Below, piece by piece: positions 1-7,912 of a stretch of 64,000 nucleotides of DNA. The stretch is from Collimonas arenae (GTDB lineage: Bacteria > Pseudomonadota > Gammaproteobacteria > Burkholderiales > Burkholderiaceae_D), in assembly GCF_000786695.1 (NCBI RefSeq), contig NZ_CP009962.1:682001-746000 (forward strand), in the 5' to 3' direction. The first letter of the stretch is position 1. The number at the start of each line of letters is the position of its first letter. The notes beneath the pieces are model-generated. The model saw only the letters and a list, made by a program, of their open reading frames with translations. It was not told the origin of the DNA and made no database searches. The translations under genes were made by a program, and so were the position numbers.

Positions 1-673
1 CGCGGTCGTCGAGTTCGCGCAGGTTGCCTTTGCTGGCGCCTACTGCGGCGACGAAGGCGCCCGGTTTCAGCAGGTCGCCGGAAAACAGCGGCGTGGCGGA
101 ACGCGTCACGGTCACTACTACGTCGCCGGACTGTGCTGCTTCTTCGATGCTCACGGCGCGCGCCGCCACACCGGTTTGCTGCGTGATTTTCTCGGCAAAT
201 TCCTGCTGGCCGCTGCGGCCGGCGACCAGGATTTCCTTGAATCGGCGCACAGACAGCAAAGCCGGCACGTGCGAATGCGCCTGGACCCCGGTGCCGATGA
301 CCGATAGCGTGGCGACGTCGCGGTTAGCCAGATGGTCGGCCGCAACCGCGGTGGCGGCAGCTGTGCGCAGGCCGGTCATAGTGTCGGATTCAATCGTCGC
401 CAGCGGCCGGCCGTCTTCTGTGGAAAACAGCACGGTGACAAAGTGAAACTTGCCGTTGATGGTGGTGTAGATCTTGTAGCCGGCAATGCCAGCCGCTGGC
501 AAAAGTGCACCCATGCTGGACATCATGATGGGACCATTGCTGCCTGCGGCGCTGGTACGCATACGCGCTTGCTGGGCGCCTTGTCCTATACCTTGGAAGG
601 CCTGACGCATGGCGTCGATCGCATCGTTGGTGTTGATCAGTTCTGCGACTTGCTGGTTAGTAATGAGTTTCAT
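1..673 (-). CDS. Ornithine cyclodeaminase-family ketimine reductase, partial
   Basis: The first 224 residues are visible, and the C-terminal third runs off the left edge. The start is ATG at 673 with a GGA box in GGATAGGA just upstream; that box overlaps the stop codon of the preceding gene. Family hallmarks are the stretch GYKIYTTINGKFHFV (about residues 65-80), which carries the active-site lysine region, and the nucleotide-binding turn VIGTGVQAHSHV at about residues 125-136. Members of this family act as ornithine cyclodeaminase, alanine dehydrogenase or delta1-pyrroline-2-carboxylate reductase. Its place directly behind a D-amino-acid dehydrogenase suggests that it reduces the cyclic imine made from D-proline to L-proline. 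That is inference; the family is well supported, the substrate is not. Confidence 0.85.
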   Translation of the reverse strand, partial: MKLITNQQVAELINTNDAIDAMRQAFQGIGQGAQQARMRTSAAGSNGPIMMSSMGALLPAAGIAGYKIYTTINGKFHFVTVLFSTEDGRPLATIESDTMTGLRTAAATAVAADHLANRDVATLSVIGTGVQAHSHVPALLSVRRFKEILVAGRSGQQEFAEKITQQTGVAARAVSIEEAAQSGDVVVTVTRSATPLFSGDLLKPGAFVAAVGASKGNLRELDDR

Positions 674-681
674 GATTTTTC

Positions 682-1968
682 CTATCCGCTAAATGAAAAG
701 GGACTGGCGTCGATGGCTGTGGTTTTGCCGGCGATCAGTTGCGTCAACAAGCTTGCGCTGCCATGCGCCAGGGTCCAGCCGAGGCTGCCGTGGCCGATAT
801 TGAGATACAGGTTCTTGACAGGCGAAGCGCCGATGATCGGCACACCGCTTGGCGTCGCCGGCCGAAATCCGGCCCATGGCGACAGGTTGTCGTTGTCGGC
901 CAGACCGGCGCAGCCGGGAAACAGCTCGCTGACGCCGCGTTTCAACTCGTCGATTGCCGTAGCGGGTATGCTGCGGTCCATGCCCACGAGTTCCACCCGT
1001 CCGGCAACCCGTAACCGGTTGCCGAGGCGAGCGTAGACGATCTTCCTGGAAAGATCGGTAATCGATACTTGCGGCGCTGCGGCTTGGCTGGCCGCGTCGT
1101 TCAGAGGCACCGTGATGCTATAGCCTTTGAGGGGATAGAGTGGCAGGGTGAATCCAGCCTGGCGTGCAAAGCTCGCACTTTCTGCGCCCAGCGCGAGAAC
1201 GAATGCCTCGGCATCGATCTTTTCATCACTGGCATCACTGGTATCGCTGGTATATATCGCCGTCAATGCGCCATCGCGCATTTCCAGTTTGTTGATGCGT
1301 TGCGAATGCGCGAAGCGGAAGCCGGGTTGCTGCAACATGGCCGTCACCAACTGTTGGCAAAACAGTGCGCAATCGCCGGCTTCTTCGCTGGCGGTATACA
1401 CGCCGCCGGCCCAGTCGCGTTTGGCGCTGGCCAAGGCCGGTTCGATTTGCAGGCAGCGTGCGGCGTCGATGATTTCTTGCTGGCAGCCGTGCTGCGCCTG
1501 GAATTCAATCTGCCTGCGGGCTCCTTCCAGTCCTTTAGCGTCGGCGTACATCACCAGCTTGCCAGCGGTTCGGTGCTGGAAATCGAGCGGTATGGCGCTG
1601 CTTAGTTGCTGCAATTGCGCGCGGCTGTAGAACGACAACCGCAGGAGGTCTATGGTGGTTTGCCGGACCCGTTTGCCGTTGCAGGCAGCCAGAAATTTTA
1701 GTAACCAGCGCCATTGCGCCGTATCCATTTTCGGTCGCAAGGTCAGCGGCGATGCGGCGCTGAACAAGTACTCCGGCCAGTGCGTCCACACCGAGGGATC
1801 GGCCAGCGGCGCCACGTACGAATAGCTCAGCTGCGCACCATTGCCCAGGCTGGTCTGGCTGCCTGGCTGTGCGGCGGCGTCGACCAGAGTGACCTGGTGG
1901 CCGGCTTCCAGCAGACGATATGCGGAGGTCACGCCGATGATGCCGGCGCCTAGTACGCAGATGTGCAT
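682..1968 (-). CDS. dadA: D-amino-acid dehydrogenase, DadA-like FAD enzyme
   Basis: This is a 428-residue protein of normal DadA length. It opens with the FAD-binding dinucleotide motif VLGAGIIGVTSAYRL (residues 5-19) and ends with the family signatures GFRPATPSGVPIIG and GHGSLGWTLAHGSA. DadA-type enzymes oxidise D-amino acids to 2-oxo acids or cyclic imines and pass electrons to the respiratory chain at the inner membrane. The start is ATG at 1968 with AGGA upstream. The next gene begins 8 bp after its stop, so the two form an operon. No alanine racemase gene (dadX) sits beside it. Together with the imine reductase it could convert D-proline to L-proline by way of pyrroline-2-carboxylate, which is inference. 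Confidence 0.88.
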   Translation of the reverse strand: MHICVLGAGIIGVTSAYRLLEAGHQVTLVDAAAQPGSQTSLGNGAQLSYSYVAPLADPSVWTHWPEYLFSAASPLTLRPKMDTAQWRWLLKFLAACNGKRVRQTTIDLLRLSFYSRAQLQQLSSAIPLDFQHRTAGKLVMYADAKGLEGARRQIEFQAQHGCQQEIIDAARCLQIEPALASAKRDWAGGVYTASEEAGDCALFCQQLVTAMLQQPGFRFAHSQRINKLEMRDGALTAIYTSDTSDASDEKIDAEAFVLALGAESASFARQAGFTLPLYPLKGYSITVPLNDAASQAAAPQVSITDLSRKIVYARLGNRLRVAGRVELVGMDRSIPATAIDELKRGVSELFPGCAGLADNDNLSPWAGFRPATPSGVPIIGASPVKNLYLNIGHGSLGWTLAHGSASLLTQLIAGKTTAIDASPFSFSG

Positions 1969-2048
1969 TGGTTTTGTCCTGTTGCGGAAATAGTCAATCG
2001 ATGGGGTTCATTGCCGCTTCTGGTTTTGCACTGCAATAAACTCCAAAT

Positions 2049-2092
2049 ACTATACTTGCGACCATGTACGGTGTCTCATGCCAATTTGGCAT
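2049..2092 (-). promoter_or_regulatory. Candidate dadA promoter with adjoining 15-bp dyad
   Basis: On the reverse strand, a GAGACA box (2072-2077) and a TATAGT box (2049-2054) lie 17 bp apart, about 80 bp ahead of the dadA start. Immediately upstream of the -35 box is a perfect dyad, ATGCCAATTTGGCAT (2078-2092). The dyad is seen directly. Its role as a regulator site, for example Lrp or LysR type, is inference. Confidence 0.45.
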
Positions 2093-2187
2093 CGTCGACC
2101 GGGTTCCATCTTTAAACTTAATAAAATATCAGCGAATATCAATGCATATCAGCTAGTTGAGCCTTGCATTGCGGTAGAATGCCGCCT

Positions 2188-2510
2188 GAAGTAAGCCAGA
2201 CAGCCGCTGGCTGGCGCTGCAAGGCGCCGGCGGGAGGAAGGTCCGGACTCCATAGAGCAGGGTGACGGTTAACGGCCGTCCGCCGTGAGGCGAGGAATAG
2301 GGCCACAGAGACGAGCGTATTAAGTTACGGTGAAACGCGGTAACCTCCACCCGGAGCAATCTCAAATAGGCACGCGTTGATGTTGCTCGCGGAGCGTGCG
2401 GGTAGAGAGCTGGAGCGCTGGAGTAATCCAGCGCCTAGAGGAATGGTTGTCATAACGCGAGGGCGCAAGCCCGGACGTCGTAACAGAATCCGGCCTATCG
2501 GCTTACTTCA
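2188..2510 (+). ncRNA. rnpB: RNase P RNA (bacterial type A)
   Basis: The RNA component of RNase P matures the 5' ends of tRNAs. The conserved core is unmistakable: GGAGGAAGGTCCGGACTCC near the 5' end, AGGAATAGGGCCACAGA in the middle (about 2293-2309), and ACAGAATCCGGCCTATCGGC near the 3' end. The ends were set by the terminal P1 helix, in which GAAGTAAGCC (2188-2197) pairs with GGCTTACTTC (2500-2509). The length of about 320 nt fits betaproteobacteria. A -10-like TAGAAT (2175-2180) lies 7 nt upstream of the 5' end; no convincing -35 box is visible. A run of CATTTTCTTCC follows the 3' end without a separate terminator hairpin. Confidence 0.96.
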
Positions 2511-2657
2511 TTTTCTTCCGGTTGATGCCGATGTTGCAGGCGCATCGCCATCACGCCTTTTGCATGATTTTTTTGAATCCGGCGAATCCAGTTTCGGAAC
2601 AACTGCGTATATGACTGTGCAGGCTCCGAAAACTGACTCTCATTCTAAGGAATTATC

Positions 2658-3212
2658 ATGCGCAAACTTACTTATGTTTTGGCTTTATCCGCAGCTATGA
2701 TCGCCGCCAGCGCGGCCTATGCAGAGGACACCGTCATGGTGGGCGGACAAGGCATGTACCCTAGCAAGGACATTGTCGATAACGCCGTCAATTCAGCCGA
2801 TCACACCACCTTGGTGGCCGCCGTAAAAGCCGCAGGACTGGTCGATACGCTCAAGAGCAAAGGTCCTTTTACCGTTTTTGCACCGACCAATGCCGCTTTC
2901 GCCAAACTGCCGGCGGGCACAGTGGAAACCTTGGTTAAACCTGAAAACAAGGCCACATTGACCAAGATCCTGACTTACCACGTTGTGCCGGGCCGTTACG
3001 GCTTTGCCAAGCTGGAAAGCGAAATCAAGAAGGGTGGTGGCAAGGCTGAACTGGCAACCGCCAGCGGCGGCAAGCTGACTTTCGAGCAGAACGGCCCACG
3101 TAATATCACCGTCATGGACGATGGTGGCCATGTCGCCAACATCACCACCTATGACGTCAATCAGTCGAACGGCGTGATCAACGTCATCGATACTGTGTTG
3201 CTGCCTAAATAA
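2658..3212 (+). CDS. Secreted fasciclin (FAS1) domain protein
   Basis: This 184-residue protein has a clear Sec signal peptide (residues 1 to about 22, cut after AAYA). One FAS1 domain fills the rest, with the family signatures FTVFAPTNAAFAKLPAGT (about 70-88) and YHVVPGRY (about 112-119). FAS1 proteins are extracytoplasmic and usually linked to adhesion or matrix interaction; the ligand of this one is unknown. The start is ATG at 2658, preceded by TAAGGAATTATC. It stands alone between rnpB and the acyl-CoA genes and is closed by a strong terminator. Family assignment is firm, role is open. Confidence 0.93.
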   Translation: MRKLTYVLALSAAMIAASAAYAEDTVMVGGQGMYPSKDIVDNAVNSADHTTLVAAVKAAGLVDTLKSKGPFTVFAPTNAAFAKLPAGTVETLVKPENKATLTKILTYHVVPGRYGFAKLESEIKKGGGKAELATASGGKLTFEQNGPRNITVMDDGGHVANITTYDVNQSNGVINVIDTVLLPK

Positions 3213-3263
3213 ACAAGGGCAGGCAGGTCAATCGGATTCAAGCGTTTCAGTGGCAGCGAGTTA

Positions 3264-3294
3264 GGCGACGGCATTCTCCCCGTCGCCTTTTTTT
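3264..3294 (+). terminator. Rho-independent terminator after the fasciclin gene
   Basis: GGCGACGG (3264-3271) pairs perfectly with CCGTCGCC (3280-3287) around an 8-nt loop and is followed by seven T residues. It lies 52 bp after the stop codon of the fasciclin gene. Confidence 0.92.
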
Positions 3295-3411
3295 CGTCCG
3301 CAGCGATTGGGTGACGTTTACGTTAACGTCAATTATTGTTATTCTGCTGGAAGACCGAAATTGCCATCAGCAGCAATCAACAACATCTATCCGCTTTGGA
3401 GACAGACCACC

Positions 3412-4572
3412 ATGGACTTTGAATTATCAGAAGATCAACGCGCATTTCAACAGACCGCGCGTGATTTCGCCGCAGGAGAACTAACGCCGAATGCGGCCAA
3501 ATGGGATGCCGAAGCGATTTTCCCGGTCGACGTCATCGCCAAGGCCGGTGAATTGGGTTTTTGCGGCTTGTACACGCCGGAAGAAGTGGGCGGCCTGGGC
3601 TTGTCGCGGCTGGACGCTACCATCGTATTCGAAGAGCTGGCGCGTGGCTGTACCTCGACGACAGCCTACCTGACGATTCACAACATGGTGAGCTGGATGA
3701 TCGCTAACTGGGCGACGCCGGCGGTGAAAGAGAACTGGTGCGGGCAACTGGCAGCCGGCAAAAAGCTAGGCTCCTATTGCTTGACCGAACCGGGTTCCGG
3801 CTCCGACGCCGCTTCGCTGAAAACCAGCGCTGAGCTGGTCGACGGCCACTATGTCATCAACGGCTCCAAGGCATTCATTTCCGGCGCGGGCTCCACGGAT
3901 GTGCTGGTGTTGATGGCGCGTACCGGCGCCGGTGGCGCACATGGCGTATCGGCGTTCGTGGTGCCGGCGAACACCCCTGGCATCAGCTACGGCCGCAAGG
4001 AAGAAAAAATGGGCTGGAACAGCCAGCCGACGCGCACCATCAGTTTCGACAATGTGCGGATTCCCGCCGACCATCTGCTGGGTGCGGAGGGCGAGGGCTT
4101 CCGCCTGGCGATGCGTGGCCTGGATGGCGGCCGTATCAACATCGCCACCTGCTCCGTCGGTACTGCACAAGCAGCGCTCGATGCAGCGCATGCGTACATG
4201 AGCGAGCGCCGTCAGTTCAACCGGCCGCTGTCCGATTTCCAGGCGCTGCAATTCAAGCTGGCCGACATGCAGACCGAGCTGGTCGCGGCGCGCCAGATGG
4301 TGCGCCTGGCCGCCTGCAAGCTGGATGCCAAAGATCCTAACGCCACTACGTATTGCGCAATGGCGAAACGCTTCGCCACCGACATCGGTTTCCAGATCTG
4401 CAACGAGGCGTTGCAGATCCATGGCGGCTACGGCTACATCCGCGAGTATCCGCTGGAACGCCATTTCCGCGACGTTCGCGTGCACCAGATTCTGGAAGGC
4501 ACTAACGAAATCATGCGCGTGATTATTGCGCGACAATTGCTGGGTAACGCATCCAACGAGGACATCCGATGA
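3412..4572 (+). CDS. Acyl-CoA dehydrogenase, isobutyryl-CoA dehydrogenase type
   Basis: The enzyme is 386 residues long, the usual size. It has an N-terminal helical domain, the FAD loop YCLTEPGSGSDAASLKT (about residues 122-138), and the C-terminal stretch ILEGTNEIMR, in which Glu362 is the expected catalytic base. The reading frame is open further upstream to 3307, but ATG at 3412 matches the family N-terminus MDFELSEDQRAF and follows GGAGACAGACCACC. It would oxidise a short branched acyl-CoA, most likely isobutyryl-CoA in valine breakdown, passing electrons to ETF. The next two genes overlap it and encode the following pathway steps, which supports the valine assignment; exact chain specificity cannot be read from sequence alone. 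Confidence 0.9.
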   Translation: MDFELSEDQRAFQQTARDFAAGELTPNAAKWDAEAIFPVDVIAKAGELGFCGLYTPEEVGGLGLSRLDATIVFEELARGCTSTTAYLTIHNMVSWMIANWATPAVKENWCGQLAAGKKLGSYCLTEPGSGSDAASLKTSAELVDGHYVINGSKAFISGAGSTDVLVLMARTGAGGAHGVSAFVVPANTPGISYGRKEEKMGWNSQPTRTISFDNVRIPADHLLGAEGEGFRLAMRGLDGGRINIATCSVGTAQAALDAAHAYMSERRQFNRPLSDFQALQFKLADMQTELVAARQMVRLAACKLDAKDPNATTYCAMAKRFATDIGFQICNEALQIHGGYGYIREYPLERHFRDVRVHQILEGTNEIMRVIIARQLLGNASNEDIR

Positions 4573-5369
4573 ACAGCGCTCTCACTGAAATGACTTACAC
4601 CAATCTGCGACTGGAAATCATCGGCCACACGGCGGTGGTGACCATCGCCAATCCTCCGGCAAATACCTGGACCGGCGATGCGCTGCGCGATCTGACGCGT
4701 CTGGTGCAGGCGCTCAACGCAGACAAGAATATCTACAGTCTGGTGCTGACAGGCGAAGGCGAAAAGTTCTTTTGCGCTGGCGCTGACTTGAAAGTGTTTG
4801 CCGATGGCGACAAGGTCATGGCGCGCAAGATGGCGCGCCGCTTTGGCGAAGCATTTGAAACCTTGTCCGCGTTTCGCGGCGTTTCTATTGCAGCCATTAA
4901 CGGCTACGCTATGGGGGGCGGCCTTGAGTGCGCGCTTGCCTGCGATCTGCGCATCGCGGAAGAGCATGCGCAGATGGCCTTGCCGGAAGCGGCAGTCGGC
5001 TTACTGCCTTGTGCTGGCGGCACCCAGAACCTGCCATGGCTGGTGGGTGAAGGCTGGGCCAAGCGCATGATTTTATGCGGTGAACGGGTCAATGCCGAAA
5101 CGGCATTACGCATCGGCCTGGTCGAGGAGCTGGTGAAAAAGGGCGAGGCGAAACAGCGTGCCCTGGTGCTCGCCGAGCAGGTCGCCCGGCAAAGTCCTTC
5201 CAGTATCAACGCTTGCAAGAAACTGATCCAGGGAGCGCGCTCCAATCCATTGGCCAGCTTGCTGCCGGTGGAGCGCGAACTGTTCCTCGACCTGTTCGAT
5301 ACGCAAGATCAAAAGGAAGGCGTGAATGCCTTCCTGCAAAAACGCCCGCCTGTCTGGAGTAATGAATAA
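4569..5369 (+). CDS. Enoyl-CoA hydratase/isomerase family protein
   Basis: The 266-residue crotonase-fold protein carries both catalytic glutamates of a hydratase: Glu120 in GGGLECALACD and Glu140 in PEAAVGLLPCAGGTQ. The oxyanion-hole stretch FFCAGADLK is at about 67-75. Its start overlaps the stop of the dehydrogenase by 4 bp (ATGA), so translation is probably coupled. In valine breakdown it would hydrate methacrylyl-CoA to 3-hydroxyisobutyryl-CoA. A second ATG eight codons in is a possible alternative start. Function as a hydratase is well supported; the substrate is inferred from its neighbours. Confidence 0.9.
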   Translation: MNSALTEMTYTNLRLEIIGHTAVVTIANPPANTWTGDALRDLTRLVQALNADKNIYSLVLTGEGEKFFCAGADLKVFADGDKVMARKMARRFGEAFETLSAFRGVSIAAINGYAMGGGLECALACDLRIAEEHAQMALPEAAVGLLPCAGGTQNLPWLVGEGWAKRMILCGERVNAETALRIGLVEELVKKGEAKQRALVLAEQVARQSPSSINACKKLIQGARSNPLASLLPVERELFLDLFDTQDQKEGVNAFLQKRPPVWSNE

Positions 5370-6529
5370 TGGAAGATGTAGTAAAAGCCGCCGCGCCTGC
5401 TTTGTTTGAAGAGTTGATTGCGGAGAACGGCAAACGCATCGGCGTCGCCACTCTGAACGTCGAAAAAACGCTGAATGCGATTTCGTTGGAGATGGTCGAC
5501 TTGCTTGATGTCCAGTTGCGTGCATGGGCAAACGATGCGGGCATCGCGATGGTGGTGCTGCAGGCGGCCGGAGAGAAGGCGTTTTGCGCCGGCGGCGATT
5601 TGCAAGATTTGTACCGTACCATGCTGGACCAGCACGCATCCGGCCAGCGCGAAGACATTACGAGCAATACCTACGCTTGCGATTTCTTCGAACGCGAATA
5701 CCGTCTCGACTATCTGATCCATACCTATCCCAAACCGATGCTGGCATGGGCGCATGGCATTGTGATGGGCGGCGGTGTTGGCTTGATGGCCGGCGCCAGC
5801 CATCGCGTCGTGACGGAAAAGTCGCGGCTCGCCATGCCTGAAATTACGATCGGCTTGTATCCGGATGTCGGTGGTACATGGTTCCTGAACCGTATGCCGG
5901 GACAGTTGGGTTTATTCCTGGCGCTGACCGGCGCTTCCATCGGCGCCGCCGACGCCATCTTTGCTCGCCTGGCCGACTACCAGATCGATCATGCGCAAAA
6001 GCAAGCGCTGCTGGAGACCTTGCTGGTCCAGCCATGGGACGGCCGTCAGGACGATGTCTTGCTGACCCGTGTTTTGCTCGATGCAGAACACAAAGCAGCG
6101 ACAACGTTCGCTGCTGCAGCAATGCCATTGCGCCAGCATTTTGAATTGATACATCAGCTTTGCAGCGCGCCTACCCTGGGCGAGGTCGTGCAAAATATCG
6201 TTGACCTGAAAACGGACGATGCATGGCTGCAAAAAGGTATCGTCACCCTGGTTGCCGGCAGTCCTGCTTCGACCTGGTTGTCGCATGATCTGCAAAAGCG
6301 CGCGCTGCACATGTCGCTGGCGGAAGTGTTCCGGCTGGAGTACGTGGTGTCGTTGCATTGCGCAGCTCGCGCCGATTTCGCCGAAGGGATACGTGCATTG
6401 ATCATCGATAAGGATAGGCAGCCGAAATGGCAACCTGCGACATTGGCCGAAGTCGCCAGCGACTGGGGTAACGGATTCTTTGATAATCCATGGCCAGAGA
6501 AAAATCACCCGCTGGCGGATTTGAGTTAA
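5369..6529 (+). CDS. 3-hydroxyisobutyryl-CoA hydrolase-like protein
   Basis: The 386-residue protein is a long crotonase-superfamily member of the size and style of HIBCH. It has KAFCAGGDLQDLYR at about 71-84, WAHGIVMGGGVGLMAG at about 127-142, PEITIGLYPDVGGTWFLNR, and the C-terminal extension absent from ordinary hydratases. HIBCH releases CoA from 3-hydroxyisobutyryl-CoA, the step after the hydratase, which prevents build-up of toxic methacrylyl-CoA. Its ATG shares one base with the stop of the hydratase gene (TAATG). The three-gene set thus reads as isobutyryl-CoA to 3-hydroxyisobutyrate; the last enzymes of the route are not in this window. Confidence 0.88.
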   Translation: MEDVVKAAAPALFEELIAENGKRIGVATLNVEKTLNAISLEMVDLLDVQLRAWANDAGIAMVVLQAAGEKAFCAGGDLQDLYRTMLDQHASGQREDITSNTYACDFFEREYRLDYLIHTYPKPMLAWAHGIVMGGGVGLMAGASHRVVTEKSRLAMPEITIGLYPDVGGTWFLNRMPGQLGLFLALTGASIGAADAIFARLADYQIDHAQKQALLETLLVQPWDGRQDDVLLTRVLLDAEHKAATTFAAAAMPLRQHFELIHQLCSAPTLGEVVQNIVDLKTDDAWLQKGIVTLVAGSPASTWLSHDLQKRALHMSLAEVFRLEYVVSLHCAARADFAEGIRALIIDKDRQPKWQPATLAEVASDWGNGFFDNPWPEKNHPLADLS

Positions 6530-6624
6530 GGTTGATTACTTGATTGATGTCGACATGGCGGACGATGTCGATGGAGGCGAATAACCCAGCCTTATCCTGT
6601 TTTATTTTTCGACCGGGAGCGAAG

Positions 6625-7074
6625 ATGCAACGACGCAGCATCCTGTGGACCATGTTCTCATCAATCGGTGCGGCGTCGGTCCTCGCCGCAACCACATCGC
6701 GCGCAAATGCCGCCAATGTGGATAAAGCCAAAGTGGCCTATCACCTGAGCGAGCTTGATAAGGTCGGCTTTGTACTTGGCAATATCGAGAATCACTACGA
6801 TGGCATGGGCGGTCCGGACAAAGTGAAAATTGTGCTGGTGATACATGGCTCGGGATTGAAGGCATTCCATGCCGCGCAGGCCGGCAAGGATTTCAGCGCG
6901 CATGTCAGCCAACTGGCAAAAATGGGGCTGGAAATGAGCGCCTGCATCAACACCATGAAAGCGCAGAACGTTGCGTTAAAAGACTTGCTGCCTAATTTCA
7001 GCGTAGCCGATAAGGGCGCAGTGGTGTTGCTAGCCGATCTGCAATCGCAGGGTTATGCCTATCTGCGGCCTTGA
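6625..7074 (+). CDS. Exported DsrE/DsrF-like protein
   Basis: This 149-residue protein begins MQRRSILWTMFSSIGAAS, with a twin-arginine-like signal followed by a probable cut after SRANA (about residue 29). The mature part has the DsrE fold pattern: KIVLVIHGSGLKAF followed by a segment with a cysteine (MSACINTMKAQN) and a C-terminal GAVVLLADLQSQGYAYLRP. The start ATG at 6625 is chosen because GGGAGCGAAG precedes it, although the frame is open to 6544. Relatives are small sulfur-relay or uncharacterised periplasmic proteins. The partner and substrate are unknown, and the gene is not obviously part of the upstream operon. Confidence 0.75.
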   Translation: MQRRSILWTMFSSIGAASVLAATTSRANAANVDKAKVAYHLSELDKVGFVLGNIENHYDGMGGPDKVKIVLVIHGSGLKAFHAAQAGKDFSAHVSQLAKMGLEMSACINTMKAQNVALKDLLPNFSVADKGAVVLLADLQSQGYAYLRP

Positions 7075-7424
7075 TGAGTCGGCCGGTGCGAAATAAATCG
7101 ACTCTGGCCCCAATTATTTTCTTGAGATGTCATGAAGTGCTGCTACATGAAAGGAAATGTTGTCAATTTACCTCATGAATCCTGCTTTTTCCCTGAGAGA
7201 TATACCAGTGTACGCATATAACGACTATCTGGAATTCGTTATTGAGGGTAGGGTGGATAGCCAGCTTTTGCCTGGCTGAATGGCTTGAAATCGGGGTTTC
7301 GACGGGATTTGTGGGGCAGTGGCGGGAGATTTGATTCTCCTTGATAACAAGTTCGATTAGACCTTATACTTCAAAGGTTTTAGCTTGTGCGTACAGGCAA
7401 CATGCTTGATGTCGATGGTGCATC
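7075..7424. other. Gene-free spacer before the cytochrome oxidase locus
   Basis: No convincing coding region is visible here. The stretch holds a small hairpin, AGCCAG (7259-7264) with CTGGCT (7272-7277), and a segment GACTCTGGCCCCAATTATTT (7093-7112) that resembles part of the repeat near 46865. The right part probably carries the promoter of the oxidase locus, but I could not fix -35 and -10 boxes with confidence. Confidence 0.5.
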
Positions 7425-7880
7425 ATGATTAAGCGAGAATGGGACTTGAGGCGTAATTGCGCTATCGCGCCGCGCCAGCTTGGTTTTTTCTATGTGATCC
7501 TCTGTGCTACTTCGATGGTCGTGGCGTTTGGCTTTGCCTTGCGCGGGGCTTGGTTTGTTTTACTGTTCGCGGTGCTGGAAATGTCGGCGGTCGCAGCCGC
7601 ATTTCTGATCTATGCACGACATGCCACGGATCGTGAGCACATCGCGATGCTGGATGATTATCTGCTTGTAGAACTGATACAGGCACAGGAAGTTCTGCAA
7701 TTTAAACTGGATTTGCGTTCCATCCGGATTGCAGTGCAGGAGACAAAGAAGGGCCTCATCGGCCTGGAAGCACTGGGGACCCAAGTGGAAGTCGGTCGGT
7801 TTTTGACGGAATGGAAGCGGCGTGAGTTTGTGCGAGAGTTAAGGCAGGAGATACAGCGCAGGTCATTGCCTGGTGGTTGA
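7425..7880 (+). CDS. DUF2244 membrane protein
   Basis: This is a 151-residue protein with two close membrane segments (about residues 20-38 and 42-60), followed by a soluble tail of beta and charged helical character ending in REFVRELRQEIQRRSLPGG. It matches the DUF2244 family, which in Burkholderiales often sits just ahead of coxB, as it does here. The gap to coxB is 32 bp, so it is probably co-transcribed. Its biochemical role is unknown; the position suggests a link to oxidase assembly or membrane insertion, which is inference. Confidence 0.8.
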   Translation: MIKREWDLRRNCAIAPRQLGFFYVILCATSMVVAFGFALRGAWFVLLFAVLEMSAVAAAFLIYARHATDREHIAMLDDYLLVELIQAQEVLQFKLDLRSIRIAVQETKKGLIGLEALGTQVEVGRFLTEWKRREFVRELRQEIQRRSLPGG

Positions 7881-7912
7881 TAAAATTATAATTTTGGGCT
7901 TTTGAGGAAATC

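Noticed and set aside
2377..2700. Forward open frame over the 3' half of rnpB
   Set aside because: It covers the conserved RNase P RNA core and has no coding features.
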